Made by a program: the position numbers and the translations under genes. This document shows positions 16,875-25,881 of a stretch of 64,000 nucleotides of DNA, one piece after another. Position 1 is the first letter of the stretch; the number at the start of each line of letters is the position of its first letter. The DNA lies in assembly GCF_901875305.1 (NCBI RefSeq), contig NZ_CABFLY010000005.1, positions 1 to 64,000 on the forward strand, written 5' to 3'. The stretch is from Rothia mucilaginosa. GTDB taxonomy: Bacteria > Actinomycetota > Actinomycetes > Actinomycetales > Micrococcaceae. The notes beneath the pieces are model-generated. The model was given only the letters and a program-made list of their open reading frames with translations, was not told where the DNA came from and ran no database searches.

Positions 16875-17681
16875 ATGTCGCACCCCCATGCAGCACAGGG
16901 TGGCCACGGTCACGGCGGCTACACCCACCCCGGTCAGGGTTACGGTGGCGCGCCCAAGGGCTACGCTGTTCAGCACTCCGCAGCCGACGAGAACCGTCGC
17001 GGCCGTGAAGAGGGCGAAACCCTGCACTACGCCCTGTACACCGTGTTCGCACGCTCCGGCGCACGCCCGGCAGAGGCTAACACCGACGAGGCTCGCGCCG
17101 AGTTCGAGCAGGTTGTGGAGCAGCTGGCCGCCGAGGGCGTGACTCTGCGCGGCATCTACGACGTCTCCGCGATGCGCGACAACGCCGACATCATGATTTG
17201 GACCCACGGCCAGAACCCCGAGAAGCTGCAGGCCGCCGTACGCAAGATTCGCCGCACCGCACTGTTCTCCGGCACCACCATCGTCTGGTCCACCATGGGT
17301 GTTCACCGCGAGGCCGAGTTCACCCGCAACCACGCACCCGCCTACGTACGCGGCAAGGCCCCCGAGGCGTGGGTCTGCGTGTACCCCTTCGTGCGCTCCT
17401 ACGACTGGTACTACATGAACCCCGAGCGTCGCGCCGAGATGCTGAAGAACCACGGCATGAAGGCCATCGACTTCCCGCAGGTTCTGGCCAACACCGTCGC
17501 ATCGTTCGGCCTGAACGACTACGAGTGGGTCCTGGCTCTCGAAGCACCTGTGCTGGTTGACCTGGTCGACCTGATGCGCCACTTCCGCAACACCGAGGCT
17601 CGCCTGCACGTTCGTGAAGACACCCCCTTCTACACCGGTCGTCGCATCGGTGCCGACGAAGTAGCCGAGGTTCTGGCGTGA
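16875..17681 (+). CDS. hemQ: coproheme decarboxylase (ChdC/HemQ)
   Basis: 268 residues, chlorite-dismutase fold. Decarboxylates two propionates of coproheme III to yield heme b with hydrogen peroxide. The core contains WVCVYPFVRSYDWYYM with the expected catalytic Tyr170; His153 lies 17 residues before it, the same spacing I recall for the His118/Tyr135 pair of the Corynebacterium diphtheriae enzyme. The first 35 residues are an unusual His/Gly-rich extension (six His in 34 residues) that could bind metal. ATG 16875 has a good purine-rich ribosome site (AGGAAGAGAAG). Its stop overlaps the hemH start by 4 bases (GTGA), so the two are coupled. Confidence 0.93.
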   Translation: MSHPHAAQGGHGHGGYTHPGQGYGGAPKGYAVQHSAADENRRGREEGETLHYALYTVFARSGARPAEANTDEARAEFEQVVEQLAAEGVTLRGIYDVSAMRDNADIMIWTHGQNPEKLQAAVRKIRRTALFSGTTIVWSTMGVHREAEFTRNHAPAYVRGKAPEAWVCVYPFVRSYDWYYMNPERRAEMLKNHGMKAIDFPQVLANTVASFGLNDYEWVLALEAPVLVDLVDLMRHFRNTEARLHVREDTPFYTGRRIGADEVAEVLA

Positions 17682-19219
17682 GCCAACAGCCTCACGGCGC
17701 TACCCGCGGATGCGGTTGCTCCCACCCCGGTTCGTCTAGCGCGGTAGAGGCCGCCGCCGAGAACACCTCGGCAGTGTCCTCCGCCGCGTCCGTGGCCGGG
17801 GTGGCGGCGCGTCCCGCGCGTTTCGCCCCCGCACACACAAACCCCTCGGGCGAGGGTGTTCTGAACGGTTCCCTCCTGCCCGATGACGTCATCCCTAATC
17901 GCACCGACCCCGCTAACACGGCCTCCAACGGCCCGGCGCGGCTGACCGAGCAGACCCTGGGGGAGTACCGCAGCGAGCGGACCATCATCCGCGTTCGCGC
18001 CGAGGAACCCCGCCCCTACGACCTGGTGATTCTCTCCTCCTTCGGCGGCCCCGAGGGCCAGGAGGACGTCATCCCCTTCCTTCGCAACGTGACCGCCGGC
18101 CGCGGTATCCCGGATGAGCGCCTCGAAGAGGTCGCCACCCACTACCGCGCCAACGGCGGCGTCTCGCCCATTAACGGGCAGAACCGCGCCCTGCTTGCCG
18201 CCCTGCAGCAGGCGCTGGCCGAGCGCGGCCCGCACATCCCAATCACCTGGGCGAACCGCAACTGGAAGCCCTACGTGAAGGACGTGCTCGCCGAAGCCTA
18301 CGAGAACGGTCACCGTAACGTGCTCGTGCTGGCCACCAGCGCCTACCCGGGCTATTCGAGCTGCCGCCAGTACCGTGAGGACTACGGCATTGCATTGCAG
18401 CATCTGGGCCTGGAGGGCTGCATGCACGTGGGCAAGATCCGCCAGTTCTTCGACGTGCCCGGCTTCGCCCGCGCCTTCGCCGACGGTCTGAAGGACGGCC
18501 TCGCCACGGTGCGCGAACAGCTTGCCGCACGCGATAGCGGTTCGCTCAACCCACGCCTGCGCATCATGTTCTGCACCCACTCGGTGCCGACCTCCGCGGC
18601 GAATGAGGCAGGCCCGCGCGGTGTGAACTACGAGGGCGGTTCCGCCTACGTGGAGAAGCACCTGCAGGTAGCCCGTGCCGTGCTTTCGCTCGTGCGTGAT
18701 GAGGCTCCGCAGCTTCTGCAGAACGTCGAATGGGAGTTGGTGTACCAGTCCCGTTCCGGCCCGCCGTCCATGCCGTGGCTGGAACCGGACGTCAACGACG
18801 CCCTGGAGGCGCTACCCACCCCCGCCAACCCGGCGGAGGACGGCGAAGCCCCCGTGGAAGGCGTCGTGCTGGTGCCCCTCGGCTTCGTCTCCGACCACAT
18901 GGAAGTCAAGTGGGATCTGGACACCGAGGCACTGGATACCTGCGAGCGCCTGGGCGTGGTTGCCGTGCGCACCCCCACCCCCGGCACGCATCCGGCGTAC
19001 GTGGAGTCTCTGCGCCGCCTCATCGAGGAGCGCGTGGAGAACGGCGTTCCCGCCGATTTGCGCCCCGAACGTGAGAGCGTGTGCGCCCCGAGCGCAAGCG
19101 GCCAGTACGGCTGGTTCGACGAGTGCGAGCCGGGCTGCTGCAAGCCTGGCCGTGGCGCGGAGAAGCCCGTCGTCGCCGAATATTGCACCGGATGCACCAA
19201 CCGGTCCGAGGAAGACTAG
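17678..19219 (+). CDS. hemH: coproporphyrin ferrochelatase (CpfC/HemH) with cysteine-rich ends
   Basis: 513 residues, against roughly 340-400 for most relatives. Inserts Fe2+ into coproporphyrin III. The core starts near residue 108 (YDLVILSSFGGPEGQEDV). The catalytic His is H301 in FCTHSVPTS. Actinobacterial enzymes carry a [2Fe-2S] cluster; candidate ligands here are Cys229 (SSCRQYRED) and the C-terminal Cys483, Cys487, Cys488, Cys503 and Cys506. The first 105 residues are a low-complexity Ser/Ala-rich extension that begins with a Cys-Gly-Cys (residues 12-14). Start GTG 17678 overlaps the hemQ stop; an internal start nearer residue 100 cannot be ruled out. Confidence 0.9.
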   Translation: MSQQPHGATRGCGCSHPGSSSAVEAAAENTSAVSSAASVAGVAARPARFAPAHTNPSGEGVLNGSLLPDDVIPNRTDPANTASNGPARLTEQTLGEYRSERTIIRVRAEEPRPYDLVILSSFGGPEGQEDVIPFLRNVTAGRGIPDERLEEVATHYRANGGVSPINGQNRALLAALQQALAERGPHIPITWANRNWKPYVKDVLAEAYENGHRNVLVLATSAYPGYSSCRQYREDYGIALQHLGLEGCMHVGKIRQFFDVPGFARAFADGLKDGLATVREQLAARDSGSLNPRLRIMFCTHSVPTSAANEAGPRGVNYEGGSAYVEKHLQVARAVLSLVRDEAPQLLQNVEWELVYQSRSGPPSMPWLEPDVNDALEALPTPANPAEDGEAPVEGVVLVPLGFVSDHMEVKWDLDTEALDTCERLGVVAVRTPTPGTHPAYVESLRRLIEERVENGVPADLRPERESVCAPSASGQYGWFDECEPGCCKPGRGAEKPVVAEYCTGCTNRSEED

Positions 19220-19231
19220 AGCAGGAGAGAA

Positions 19232-20365
19232 ATGAGCCACAGCGAGTACATTCTGGGCACCCGAGGCTCCGCGCTCGCGCTCACCCAGAGTCGTCTGGCG
19301 GCCGAATCCGTCACCGAGCTCTACGCCGAGCATCAGCGTCACCTGGGCGTTGATCCCGCCGAAAACGTGAGCTTTGAGCTACGCACCGTCAAGACCGAAG
19401 GCGACGTGCTCACCGGCCCGCTGGCCACCCTGGGCGGCACCGGCGTATTTGCCGCCGCCCTGCGCCAGCGTCTGCTGGACGGTGCCGACGCCCCCGCCGA
19501 GCAGCGCGTGGACATGGCCGTTCATTCCCTGAAGGACCTGCCCTCCGCGCCCTGCCCCGGCCTGGTCGTCGCCGCAACCCTCAAGCGTGAGGACCCGCGC
19601 GATGCCCTCGTAGCCCGTGACGGCCTGACTGTCGACACCTTGCCGGAGGGCTCCCGCGTGGGCACCGGCTCGCCGCGCCGCGCCGCCCAGCTGCGCGCCC
19701 TGCGACCCGACCTTGAGATTGTGGATATCCGCGGTAACGTGGGCACCCGCATCGGCCGCGTGAAGGGCCTCGAGGAGCATTCCGGCAAGCAGGTCGTCCT
19801 CCGTCAGAACGCCGAGACCGATGAGCACGCCGACCGCGGCGTGGGCACCGAACGCCTGGGCGACTGCGACGCCGTGGTGCTGGCCGTCTCGGGCCTCAAG
19901 CGCCTGGGCAAGGAACACCTGATTACCGAGTACCTGGACCCCAGCCGCATGCTACCGGCCCCCGGCCAGGGAGCCCTGGCCCTGGAGGTGCGCGAGAGCG
20001 AGTTCGGCAACCCCGACCCCGCCGTGCTCGACGACGCCGAGCTGGCCCGGCCGACCCGTTCCCTGGGCCGCGCGCTGATTGCCTCGAACCACTACGAGAC
20101 GCGCCTGGCTGTCAGCGCCGAGCGCGCCCTGCTACGCCGCCTGGAGGCCGGATGCGCCGCCCCCATCGGCGCCTTCGCCGAAATCGTTGAGGGTGACCTG
20201 GTGCTCAGTGCCGTGGTGGCCTCCCCGGACGGCACCGACCTGCTGCGTCATACCTCCGCGACCTCCGAGTTGGATGTGCCCGGCGCCGAGCGTCTGGGCG
20301 TGCGCGTGGCCGAGGACCTGTTGCAGATGGGTGCCGCCGCCCTGGCTGGCCTGGACGTCAAATAA
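19232..20365 (+). CDS. hemC: hydroxymethylbilane synthase (porphobilinogen deaminase)
   Basis: 377 residues. Joins four porphobilinogens into hydroxymethylbilane. Opens with the family signature GTRGSALALTQS; KDLPSAPC and GTGSPRRAAQL follow. The cysteine that carries the dipyrromethane cofactor is Cys308 in LEAGCAAPIGAF. Ribosome site AGGAGAG ahead of ATG 19232, 12 bases after hemH. hemD begins 2 bases after its stop. Confidence 0.95.
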   Translation: MSHSEYILGTRGSALALTQSRLAAESVTELYAEHQRHLGVDPAENVSFELRTVKTEGDVLTGPLATLGGTGVFAAALRQRLLDGADAPAEQRVDMAVHSLKDLPSAPCPGLVVAATLKREDPRDALVARDGLTVDTLPEGSRVGTGSPRRAAQLRALRPDLEIVDIRGNVGTRIGRVKGLEEHSGKQVVLRQNAETDEHADRGVGTERLGDCDAVVLAVSGLKRLGKEHLITEYLDPSRMLPAPGQGALALEVRESEFGNPDPAVLDDAELARPTRSLGRALIASNHYETRLAVSAERALLRRLEAGCAAPIGAFAEIVEGDLVLSAVVASPDGTDLLRHTSATSELDVPGAERLGVRVAEDLLQMGAAALAGLDVK

Positions 20366-20367
20366 CC

Positions 20368-21252
20368 ATGAACGAGGAGCAACGCCCCGCCGAACGGGGG
20401 GCCACGGTTATGCTGACCCGCTCGGCGGCTCAGGGCGCGGCCTTTGCGCGCGCCCTCGCTGAGGAATGTGCGCAGAACAGCGTGGGGGAGTGCCGGGTAC
20501 TCTTCGCACCGCTACAGCAGGCACGCACCGTGCCCTCCACCGAGGAGTTACGCGGTATTCTCGCGCTCCTGGAGTCCGGATCTTACGCCTGGGTGAGCTT
20601 CACGAGCGCCAACACCGTGCGCGCCTGCGCCGAGCTCTGGGGCGAGGACTTCGCCCGCGCGGTTCACGCCGGGGGAGTGCGCATCGCCTGCGTGGGTGCG
20701 GCGACCGCCCGCGCCGTGTGCGCCCAGCTCGGACTGGATGCGGATTTTCAGCCGAGCGTTCAGAGCGCCGCCGGCATGCTGGCCGAGTTCGAAGGGCCTG
20801 CGGCCTGTCCCGTCTCAACCGATTCAGTCGCAACCGAACCCGCCGCCGTGCTGGTTCTGGAGGGCTCTAACGCCCGCCCGACCCTACGCGAAGGCCTCAA
20901 AAACCTGGGCTGGTCGGTGACCTCGCGTGTGCTCTACGACATGGTTCCCGCCGAGCAGGTGGAGCCCGGCGAGCTGAGCCTTGCCGCCGCCCGCGCACTC
21001 GTGCAGGGGAACGCCGTAGATGCCCCCGACCCGGAAACCCCCGCGCCGGATGTGCTGGTGGTGACCGCCCCCTCCCGCCTGCACGCCCTACTCGACGGCG
21101 CACCCGTGATAGCACCCGAAGCCGTGCCGCCGGTGGTGGCGATTGGGGCGAGTACCGCCTCCGCATGCCGCGCCCTGAACCTGCGCTACGTGCAGGCGGA
21201 TTCGCCCTCCCCGCAGGATTTGGCGCGCGCCGCCGCAGTATCCCTCATCTAG
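20368..21252 (+). CDS. hemD: uroporphyrinogen-III synthase
   Basis: 294 residues. Closes hydroxymethylbilane to uroporphyrinogen III with inversion of ring D. Sequence conservation in this family is low. The assignment rests on position immediately after hemC, the length, and typical segments: VMLTRSAAQGAAFARAL at the N-terminus, WVSFTSANTVRA, RIACVGAATARAV, SRVLYDMVPAE and a C-terminal VVAIGASTASACRAL. Coupled to hemC (2-base gap) without its own strong ribosome site. It ends 49 bases before hemB. Confidence 0.88.
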   Translation: MNEEQRPAERGATVMLTRSAAQGAAFARALAEECAQNSVGECRVLFAPLQQARTVPSTEELRGILALLESGSYAWVSFTSANTVRACAELWGEDFARAVHAGGVRIACVGAATARAVCAQLGLDADFQPSVQSAAGMLAEFEGPAACPVSTDSVATEPAAVLVLEGSNARPTLREGLKNLGWSVTSRVLYDMVPAEQVEPGELSLAAARALVQGNAVDAPDPETPAPDVLVVTAPSRLHALLDGAPVIAPEAVPPVVAIGASTASACRALNLRYVQADSPSPQDLARAAAVSLI

Positions 21253-21301
21253 GCGCCCCACAGCTAAGACCACATTTCTATCGAAGTTTTCAGGAGAGAT
21301 C

Positions 21302-22303
21302 ATGAACCTCACCCGCCGTCCCCGCCGCCTGCGCACCACCGCAGCCATGCGCTCCCTTGTCGCTGAGACCACCCTGCGCCCCTCGCAGCTGATTCAGGTG
21401 TTCTTCGTTCGCGACGGCATCACCGAGCCGCAGCCGATTCGTTCGATGCCCGGCCAGTATCAGCACACCCTGGAGAGCATCATCCCCGCCGTGCGCGAGG
21501 CCTACGAGGCGGGCATCCGCTGCATCGACCTGTTCGGTATTCCCCTCGACGAGGATAAGGACGAGATTGGTTCGACCGCCTGGGATCCGCAGGGCATTCT
21601 GAACTGCGCGATTGCCGTGTGCCGCGAGGAGTTCGGCGACGACCTGGTGGTCATGGCCGACACCTGCCTGGACGAGTTCACGAGCCACGGCCACTGCGGT
21701 GTGCTGGTCGATGACGGCCACGGCACGCTTGTGGTGGATAACGACCAGACCGTGGAGCTGTACTGCAAGATGGCGGTTTCACAGGCTCGCGCGGGTGCGC
21801 ACACCGTTTCGCCCTCGGGCATGATGGACGGCCAGATTGCGGCCATGCGCGCAGCCCTGGACGAGGCCGGTTTCGAGGACGTGTCGATTATGGCCTACTC
21901 GGCAAAGTACGCTTCGGCGTTCTTCGGCCCGTTCCGCGACGCGGTGGAGTCGACGTTCAAGGGCGACCGCAAGACCTACCAGCAGGACCCGGCCAACCGC
22001 CGCGAGTCGCTGCTGGAGGTGCGCGCTGACCTGGAGGAGGGCGCGGACATGGTCATGGTGAAGCCTGCCGGTAGCTACCTGGATATCGTGCGCGAGGTGG
22101 CGGAGTTTTCGCCGGTGCCGGTTGCGGCGTACCAGGTGTCGGGCGAGTACGCGATGATTGAGGCGGCTGCGGCGAACGGCTGGATTAACCGTAAGGCCGT
22201 GGTACTGGAGTCGCTGCGTTCGATTCACCGCGCCGGTGCGGACGTTATCCTGACCTACTACGGTACGGAGGCGGCAGGCTGGCTCCGCGAGCTGGACGCC
22301 TAA
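21302..22303 (+). CDS. hemB: porphobilinogen synthase (5-aminolevulinate dehydratase)
   Basis: 333 residues. Condenses two 5-aminolevulinates to porphobilinogen. Schiff-base lysines are K202 (YSAKYASAF) and K254 (MVKPAGSYLD). The metal site reads DTCLDEFTSHGHCG: two of the three zinc cysteines of the classical Zn type are kept and one is Asp, an intermediate pattern. Ribosome site CAGGAGAG before ATG 21302. Last gene of the operon, followed by a strong hairpin. Confidence 0.95.
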   Translation: MNLTRRPRRLRTTAAMRSLVAETTLRPSQLIQVFFVRDGITEPQPIRSMPGQYQHTLESIIPAVREAYEAGIRCIDLFGIPLDEDKDEIGSTAWDPQGILNCAIAVCREEFGDDLVVMADTCLDEFTSHGHCGVLVDDGHGTLVVDNDQTVELYCKMAVSQARAGAHTVSPSGMMDGQIAAMRAALDEAGFEDVSIMAYSAKYASAFFGPFRDAVESTFKGDRKTYQQDPANRRESLLEVRADLEEGADMVMVKPAGSYLDIVREVAEFSPVPVAAYQVSGEYAMIEAAAANGWINRKAVVLESLRSIHRAGADVILTYYGTEAAGWLRELDA

Positions 22304-22356
22304 CCCCTCCGCATACAAGACTATAAACTGGTTTATTGTAATTATTAAGTATTATG

Positions 22357-22395
22357 ATTGTGGGTCTTCCTAAATATTCTAGGGAGACCCACAAT
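22357..22395 (+). terminator. terminator of the hem operon
   Basis: 16-bp stem ATTGTGGGTCTTCCTA (22357-22372) / 22380-22395, 7-base loop. The only non-Watson-Crick pair is a U-G that forms in plus-strand RNA but would be A-C in minus-strand RNA, so it belongs to the hem operon. The U tract is weak. Confidence 0.7.
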
Positions 22396-22472
22396 CATTT
22401 ATCTACATCGTAGTATGATGTATTTGAGATAATTATTTTATTGGGTAATTTATTTTTAGGTAGTTATACTTT

Positions 22473-23720
22473 CTACTCCTGCGGAGCCCATAAGTAGCAA
22501 CCATTGAATTTGTAGGGTGATTTGAATCTCTCTGTTTCAGGGGGGTAGTTTTCGATAAAGGAATCATAAAATGTATCGTACCTAGGCCTCGAGAAGTAAC
22601 TTATGTTGATATAGTATCTTCCATCTTTGAGGTTGCAATCGATATGCCCGTCTTCGACTTGAATTATTTGTTTATATCCTGTAAGTGGTATATCTTTCTT
22701 GATATTCGCAATGATTTCATCCATTAGAATCTTATTTCCTGAGATGTTTTTTGGAAATGAAAGAAACCAAAGGGCTTCGTTATGAATAAAATCCTTGTCT
22801 TCAAGAATTACTTCTTGATTTTTTTGCAGGGAATCTTCATTGCTTGCTACGACCCACTCCAGGGCGCTTCCCATAAGGAGCTTATTAATCTCTTCTGTAA
22901 CGGATACCTCACCTTTACCCTTGGGGCATGAGTCGCAGTCAATGTACCGGATTGGGATATACCCCTGTCGCCCTGAAGGTGTATCTTTGTATATTGCGGT
23001 TGGGATGATTTGTCGAGGGGTCATTTTTACCGCAATGTTATTGCTTAAAGGAACTAGATATGAAGGGGGATTGATTTCGCAGCGTTTGTCATTCTTGTAG
23101 TACTCTCCATACCACTCTGTTTCTTTTTCCCAAGTGTAATCCTTGCGGAACATATCTTCGGAAGCTCTTAGATATGCCATGCCTAGGTCTGGGAGGATGA
23201 AACTGGATTTAGAAGTGTATAGAACATCGATTGAATATAGGGAGAAAACCCTTCGGCATTCAAGTCGAATTGTTGTTCTAAGCATGGCAACTAAATCTTT
23301 TGCGGATTGTTTAAAATTTCCTTCATCTTCCTGGCTTGGAGACAACAAGGCTTCAAAACGATTCTCATAGTTCTGTCTAAACCCTGGACTGCGAACCCAC
23401 AAGTCTGCCACATATGGGATAAGAACTTTTTCCCATAAATTAATGGAAAGCGGTTTCTTTTGAGTGAAAATCTCCAAGAGTTTAGGTAAGCTACCTTCAT
23501 ACTCGTCCCACAAATCATCGACAGCGCGACCGAAGGATGAGTCATACTCTCCCTTCACATATCCAATAGTTTCTGCCCTTTGGCGGTGGGGGGAAGTCAT
23601 TCCTTCTCTGCGTAGATAGTACACTTTTCTTTTTCGAGGGGAACCATCCTGGCTATCTGAGAAAGAACCAATGATAGAGGCGGGTACAGTGTGGTCTTTT
23701 AAGTTAGTATTCTTAGTCAT
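22473..23720 (-). CDS. DUF4238-like protein, probably acquired
   Basis: 415 residues. The N-terminus (DHTVPASIIGSFSD) resembles the H-x-V-P-x-x-x-x-x-x-F opening of DUF4238 proteins, and the scattered Asp/His/Trp pattern fits, but overall similarity is only judged by eye. No signal peptide or membrane segment. The gene and its flanks are clearly AT-rich and use AT-ending codons, unlike neighbouring genes, which suggests transfer. ATG 23720 has a good ribosome site (AGGAGAG). DUF4238 genes are often seen in variable islands, sometimes near defence genes; nothing here proves such a role. It sits between hemB and hemL, which are adjacent in many relatives. Confidence 0.6.
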   Translation of the reverse strand: MTKNTNLKDHTVPASIIGSFSDSQDGSPRKRKVYYLRREGMTSPHRQRAETIGYVKGEYDSSFGRAVDDLWDEYEGSLPKLLEIFTQKKPLSINLWEKVLIPYVADLWVRSPGFRQNYENRFEALLSPSQEDEGNFKQSAKDLVAMLRTTIRLECRRVFSLYSIDVLYTSKSSFILPDLGMAYLRASEDMFRKDYTWEKETEWYGEYYKNDKRCEINPPSYLVPLSNNIAVKMTPRQIIPTAIYKDTPSGRQGYIPIRYIDCDSCPKGKGEVSVTEEINKLLMGSALEWVVASNEDSLQKNQEVILEDKDFIHNEALWFLSFPKNISGNKILMDEIIANIKKDIPLTGYKQIIQVEDGHIDCNLKDGRYYINISYFSRPRYDTFYDSFIENYPPETERFKSPYKFNGCYLWAPQE

Positions 23721-23868
23721 AAATTCTCTCCTATGAGAATCATTGTAATGAGAACTTTCATCTCTTAGTCTATCACGTATACATAAAAATCTAGTCAAGG
23801 ATGATGAACCAACGTGGGAATTCATATGTGATGTGCTGTATATATCCGGTTCTCTAGAGGATTCTTTG

Positions 23869-24519
23869 CTATTTTTTGGGTTCTTCGCTGACTGGCTTGT
23901 ACCCGAGGGAGGTGCACACGATGTTGCCGTTGGTGAAGTATTCCGCGAGCTTCTCACGGTCGGCGGGGGAGCGCAGGTCCGCCCCGCGTTCCTGCTCCAG
24001 GTAGAACGCAACCTGGGAGGTTAGGCAGACGACGCGCTCATCGTGCACCGCCACAATGTGCCTGCGCAGCCACGGCATGCGCTGAGCGAGGTTCGGCGGG
24101 ATTCTGGACGGCACCTTGATTTCTATCTGCCATTGCGACGGCTCGTAGAAGGTCGGCTTGATCTGTTCGGGGTTCTTCGGGAAGACGCAGAACTCCTCAA
24201 TATCGGGGTATCTGTACTTCTTCGCGGGCAGGAAAAGCCGCCCAACGTAGAACGAATCGGGGTCGAACAGCAGGTACCGCCTCCTGCAGTACCACCGAGT
24301 CGCAAAGGTTATCGCGGCGACAATCCCCAACATGATGGACGCGTCGCGGCGGGACATCGGACGGACACCCAGAATGGTCCAGCCAATGAGCGCGTAGAAG
24401 AAAACGCAGAAGGCTAGGAACAGCACAAAGTGGGTTTCAAAATAGAACTGGTTTCTTTTCCAGACTCGTCTGGCTCGGGGAGGAACGTCCTCCAGCGTTG
24501 CTGAAGCGTTGAGCTTCAT
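23869..24519 (-). CDS. membrane protein, paralog of the adjacent 392-residue protein
   Basis: 216 residues. Two membrane segments (about 30-50 and 62-80) are followed by a soluble C-terminal domain. That domain matches the end of the neighbouring protein: Y-L-L-F-D-P-D-S-F-Y-V-G-R-L-F-L-P-A-K here against Y-I-L-F-N-P-D-S-F-V-T-G-R-V-L-L-P-A-K there. Shared later motifs are F-x-x-x-P-x-N-P, QW-x-(I/V)-E-(I/V), SPADREKLA-x-YF and TxLGY. Good ribosome site GAGAGGAC before ATG 24519. I do not recognise the family; the soluble part looks like a PH-like fold (inference). The pair probably arose by duplication. Confidence 0.7.
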   Translation of the reverse strand: MKLNASATLEDVPPRARRVWKRNQFYFETHFVLFLAFCVFFYALIGWTILGVRPMSRRDASIMLGIVAAITFATRWYCRRRYLLFDPDSFYVGRLFLPAKKYRYPDIEEFCVFPKNPEQIKPTFYEPSQWQIEIKVPSRIPPNLAQRMPWLRRHIVAVHDERVVCLTSQVAFYLEQERGADLRSPADREKLAEYFTNGNIVCTSLGYKPVSEEPKK

Positions 24520-24567
24520 GAGTTGTCCTCTCTACGGGGTATCGGTGATGGTGCGTCTACGGTGCTC

Positions 24568-24630
24568 AGAAGCCACATGTGTTTCGAAAAGCCACGTCTT
24601 TGGTGGCTTCTCGAAACACATGTGGCTTCT
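24568..24630 (-). repeat. long hairpin between two paralogous genes
   Basis: 24568-24595 pairs with 24603-24630 around the loop GTCTTTG: a 28-bp stem with one non-standard position that is a G-U pair only in minus-strand RNA, the direction of both flanking genes. Its core contains ACATGTG. It lacks a U tract, so it may act as an RNA-processing or stabilising element, or an attenuator, rather than as a simple terminator. Confidence 0.75.
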
Positions 24631-24673
24631 CGCGGTATAGGAACGGTATAAGAACGGTAGAAGAGCAGTCCGC

Positions 24674-25852
24674 TTACTTGTACTGCGTCTTCTGGAAGGA
24701 TGCGCGGCGCGCTGCCTCCTCCGCGTGCTTCCCGGCGGGAATGTAACCCAGGGTCGTACAAATTGCGCGGCCATCCAGGAAGTACCGGGCCAGCTTCTCG
24801 CGGTCGGCGGGGGAGTCGAGCCGAGCCCAGTCCCCCTGCTCCAACTTGAACGCGAGCTGCGCAATCAGGCAGTCAATATTCGGGTCGTTCAGCGGGAAGG
24901 TGCGCTTGCTGCCGTTGGGGAGCATCACCTCCACCTTCCACTGCGCGGGATCCTTCGTATCCGTCTTAATTGCGTCCGGGTTGTTCGGGAGCACCCGGAA
25001 CGCCCTGAGCGTCGAGTACTCGCGGGTCTTCGCCGGCAACAACACGCGGCCGGTCACGAAGGAATCGGGGTTGAACAGAATATAGCTGCGCACCTGTACC
25101 CACCCGGTCAGGAGTGCGAGCACCGCACCGATTCCCAGGAGCATCGAGGCGTGGCCAACGTAGGGGAGGTCGAAATCCTCCACCTCCAGCCCCGAAAGCG
25201 AGTACAGGAAGTACAGCAGAGACAGCGCCGCCAGGATCTGCAGAACCCAGAACCCGACGCGGTCCAGGTGAACCGGGCCGATACCGGGAACCGCACCCTT
25301 CACACGGAACGGTGCACTCAGCCGACCCAGGGTCGCAGAGTAGATGCGGGGCATGCCCAGCGTGCGCTCATCGGCGCTGAAGCCGCGGGCCGTACGCCAG
25401 CTGCGGCGGCCCCAACGGGCGCCCGCATACACCATGAGGAACGGCAGGGCCAGCGCCGGTAGCAGGATACCGTCGTAGGCCATGTCCCAGTACAGCGTAA
25501 AGGTGGACACCATCACCATCCACGCCCACAGGTACATCAGCACGTGCACCCAGCCGCCCACGATGCCACTACCGGAGATGCTCTCCAGCTGCTTCTTCGC
25601 CCGCTTCGTCACCCAGCCCTTCTGGGACGAGGAGAGCGGCAAACCATTCCTGGCCATATCCTCAACGCGAATCTTCGCGCCCTCAACGGGATCTCCCTTG
25701 ACCGCCACGAAAAGCTCCTGCGCCTTGGCGGCGGGAATATTCACCGGGTAGGCGATATCCACCAGCAAGCAGGCGAAGGTGTACGCCATGAAGGCAATCA
25801 GCCAGACGTCACGCACCGGCTCCAGGGGAATTCCCAGTGCAGACAAATCCAT
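24674..25852 (-). CDS. multi-pass membrane protein with the paralogous C-terminal domain
   Basis: 392 residues. Hydrophobic segments lie near residues 13-33, 98-118, 125-143, 203-222 and 230-250. Residues about 250-375 form the domain shared with the 216-residue neighbour downstream, including LLTGWVQVRSYILFNPDSF, the SPADREKLARYF motif and CTTLGY. The N-terminal part between the first two membrane helices (about 35-95) is soluble and charged. Ribosome site AGAGGAGAA before ATG 25852. It lies 29 bases after hemL on the same strand and may be cotranscribed with it. Function unknown. Confidence 0.7.
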   Translation of the reverse strand: MDLSALGIPLEPVRDVWLIAFMAYTFACLLVDIAYPVNIPAAKAQELFVAVKGDPVEGAKIRVEDMARNGLPLSSSQKGWVTKRAKKQLESISGSGIVGGWVHVLMYLWAWMVMVSTFTLYWDMAYDGILLPALALPFLMVYAGARWGRRSWRTARGFSADERTLGMPRIYSATLGRLSAPFRVKGAVPGIGPVHLDRVGFWVLQILAALSLLYFLYSLSGLEVEDFDLPYVGHASMLLGIGAVLALLTGWVQVRSYILFNPDSFVTGRVLLPAKTREYSTLRAFRVLPNNPDAIKTDTKDPAQWKVEVMLPNGSKRTFPLNDPNIDCLIAQLAFKLEQGDWARLDSPADREKLARYFLDGRAICTTLGYIPAGKHAEEAARRASFQKTQYK

Positions 25853-25881
25853 GGGTTTCTCCTCTCGCTGTTCGCCCGCGT

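Noticed and set aside
14930..16876. A 648-residue minus-strand open frame
   Set aside because: It is antisense to hemY, is Gly/His/Ala-rich as expected for the complement of GC-rich coding DNA, and has no ribosome site.
22473..23720. A complete phage-defence system
   Set aside because: Only one DUF4238-like gene is present; neighbours are ordinary membrane proteins and heme genes, so a defence claim cannot be supported.
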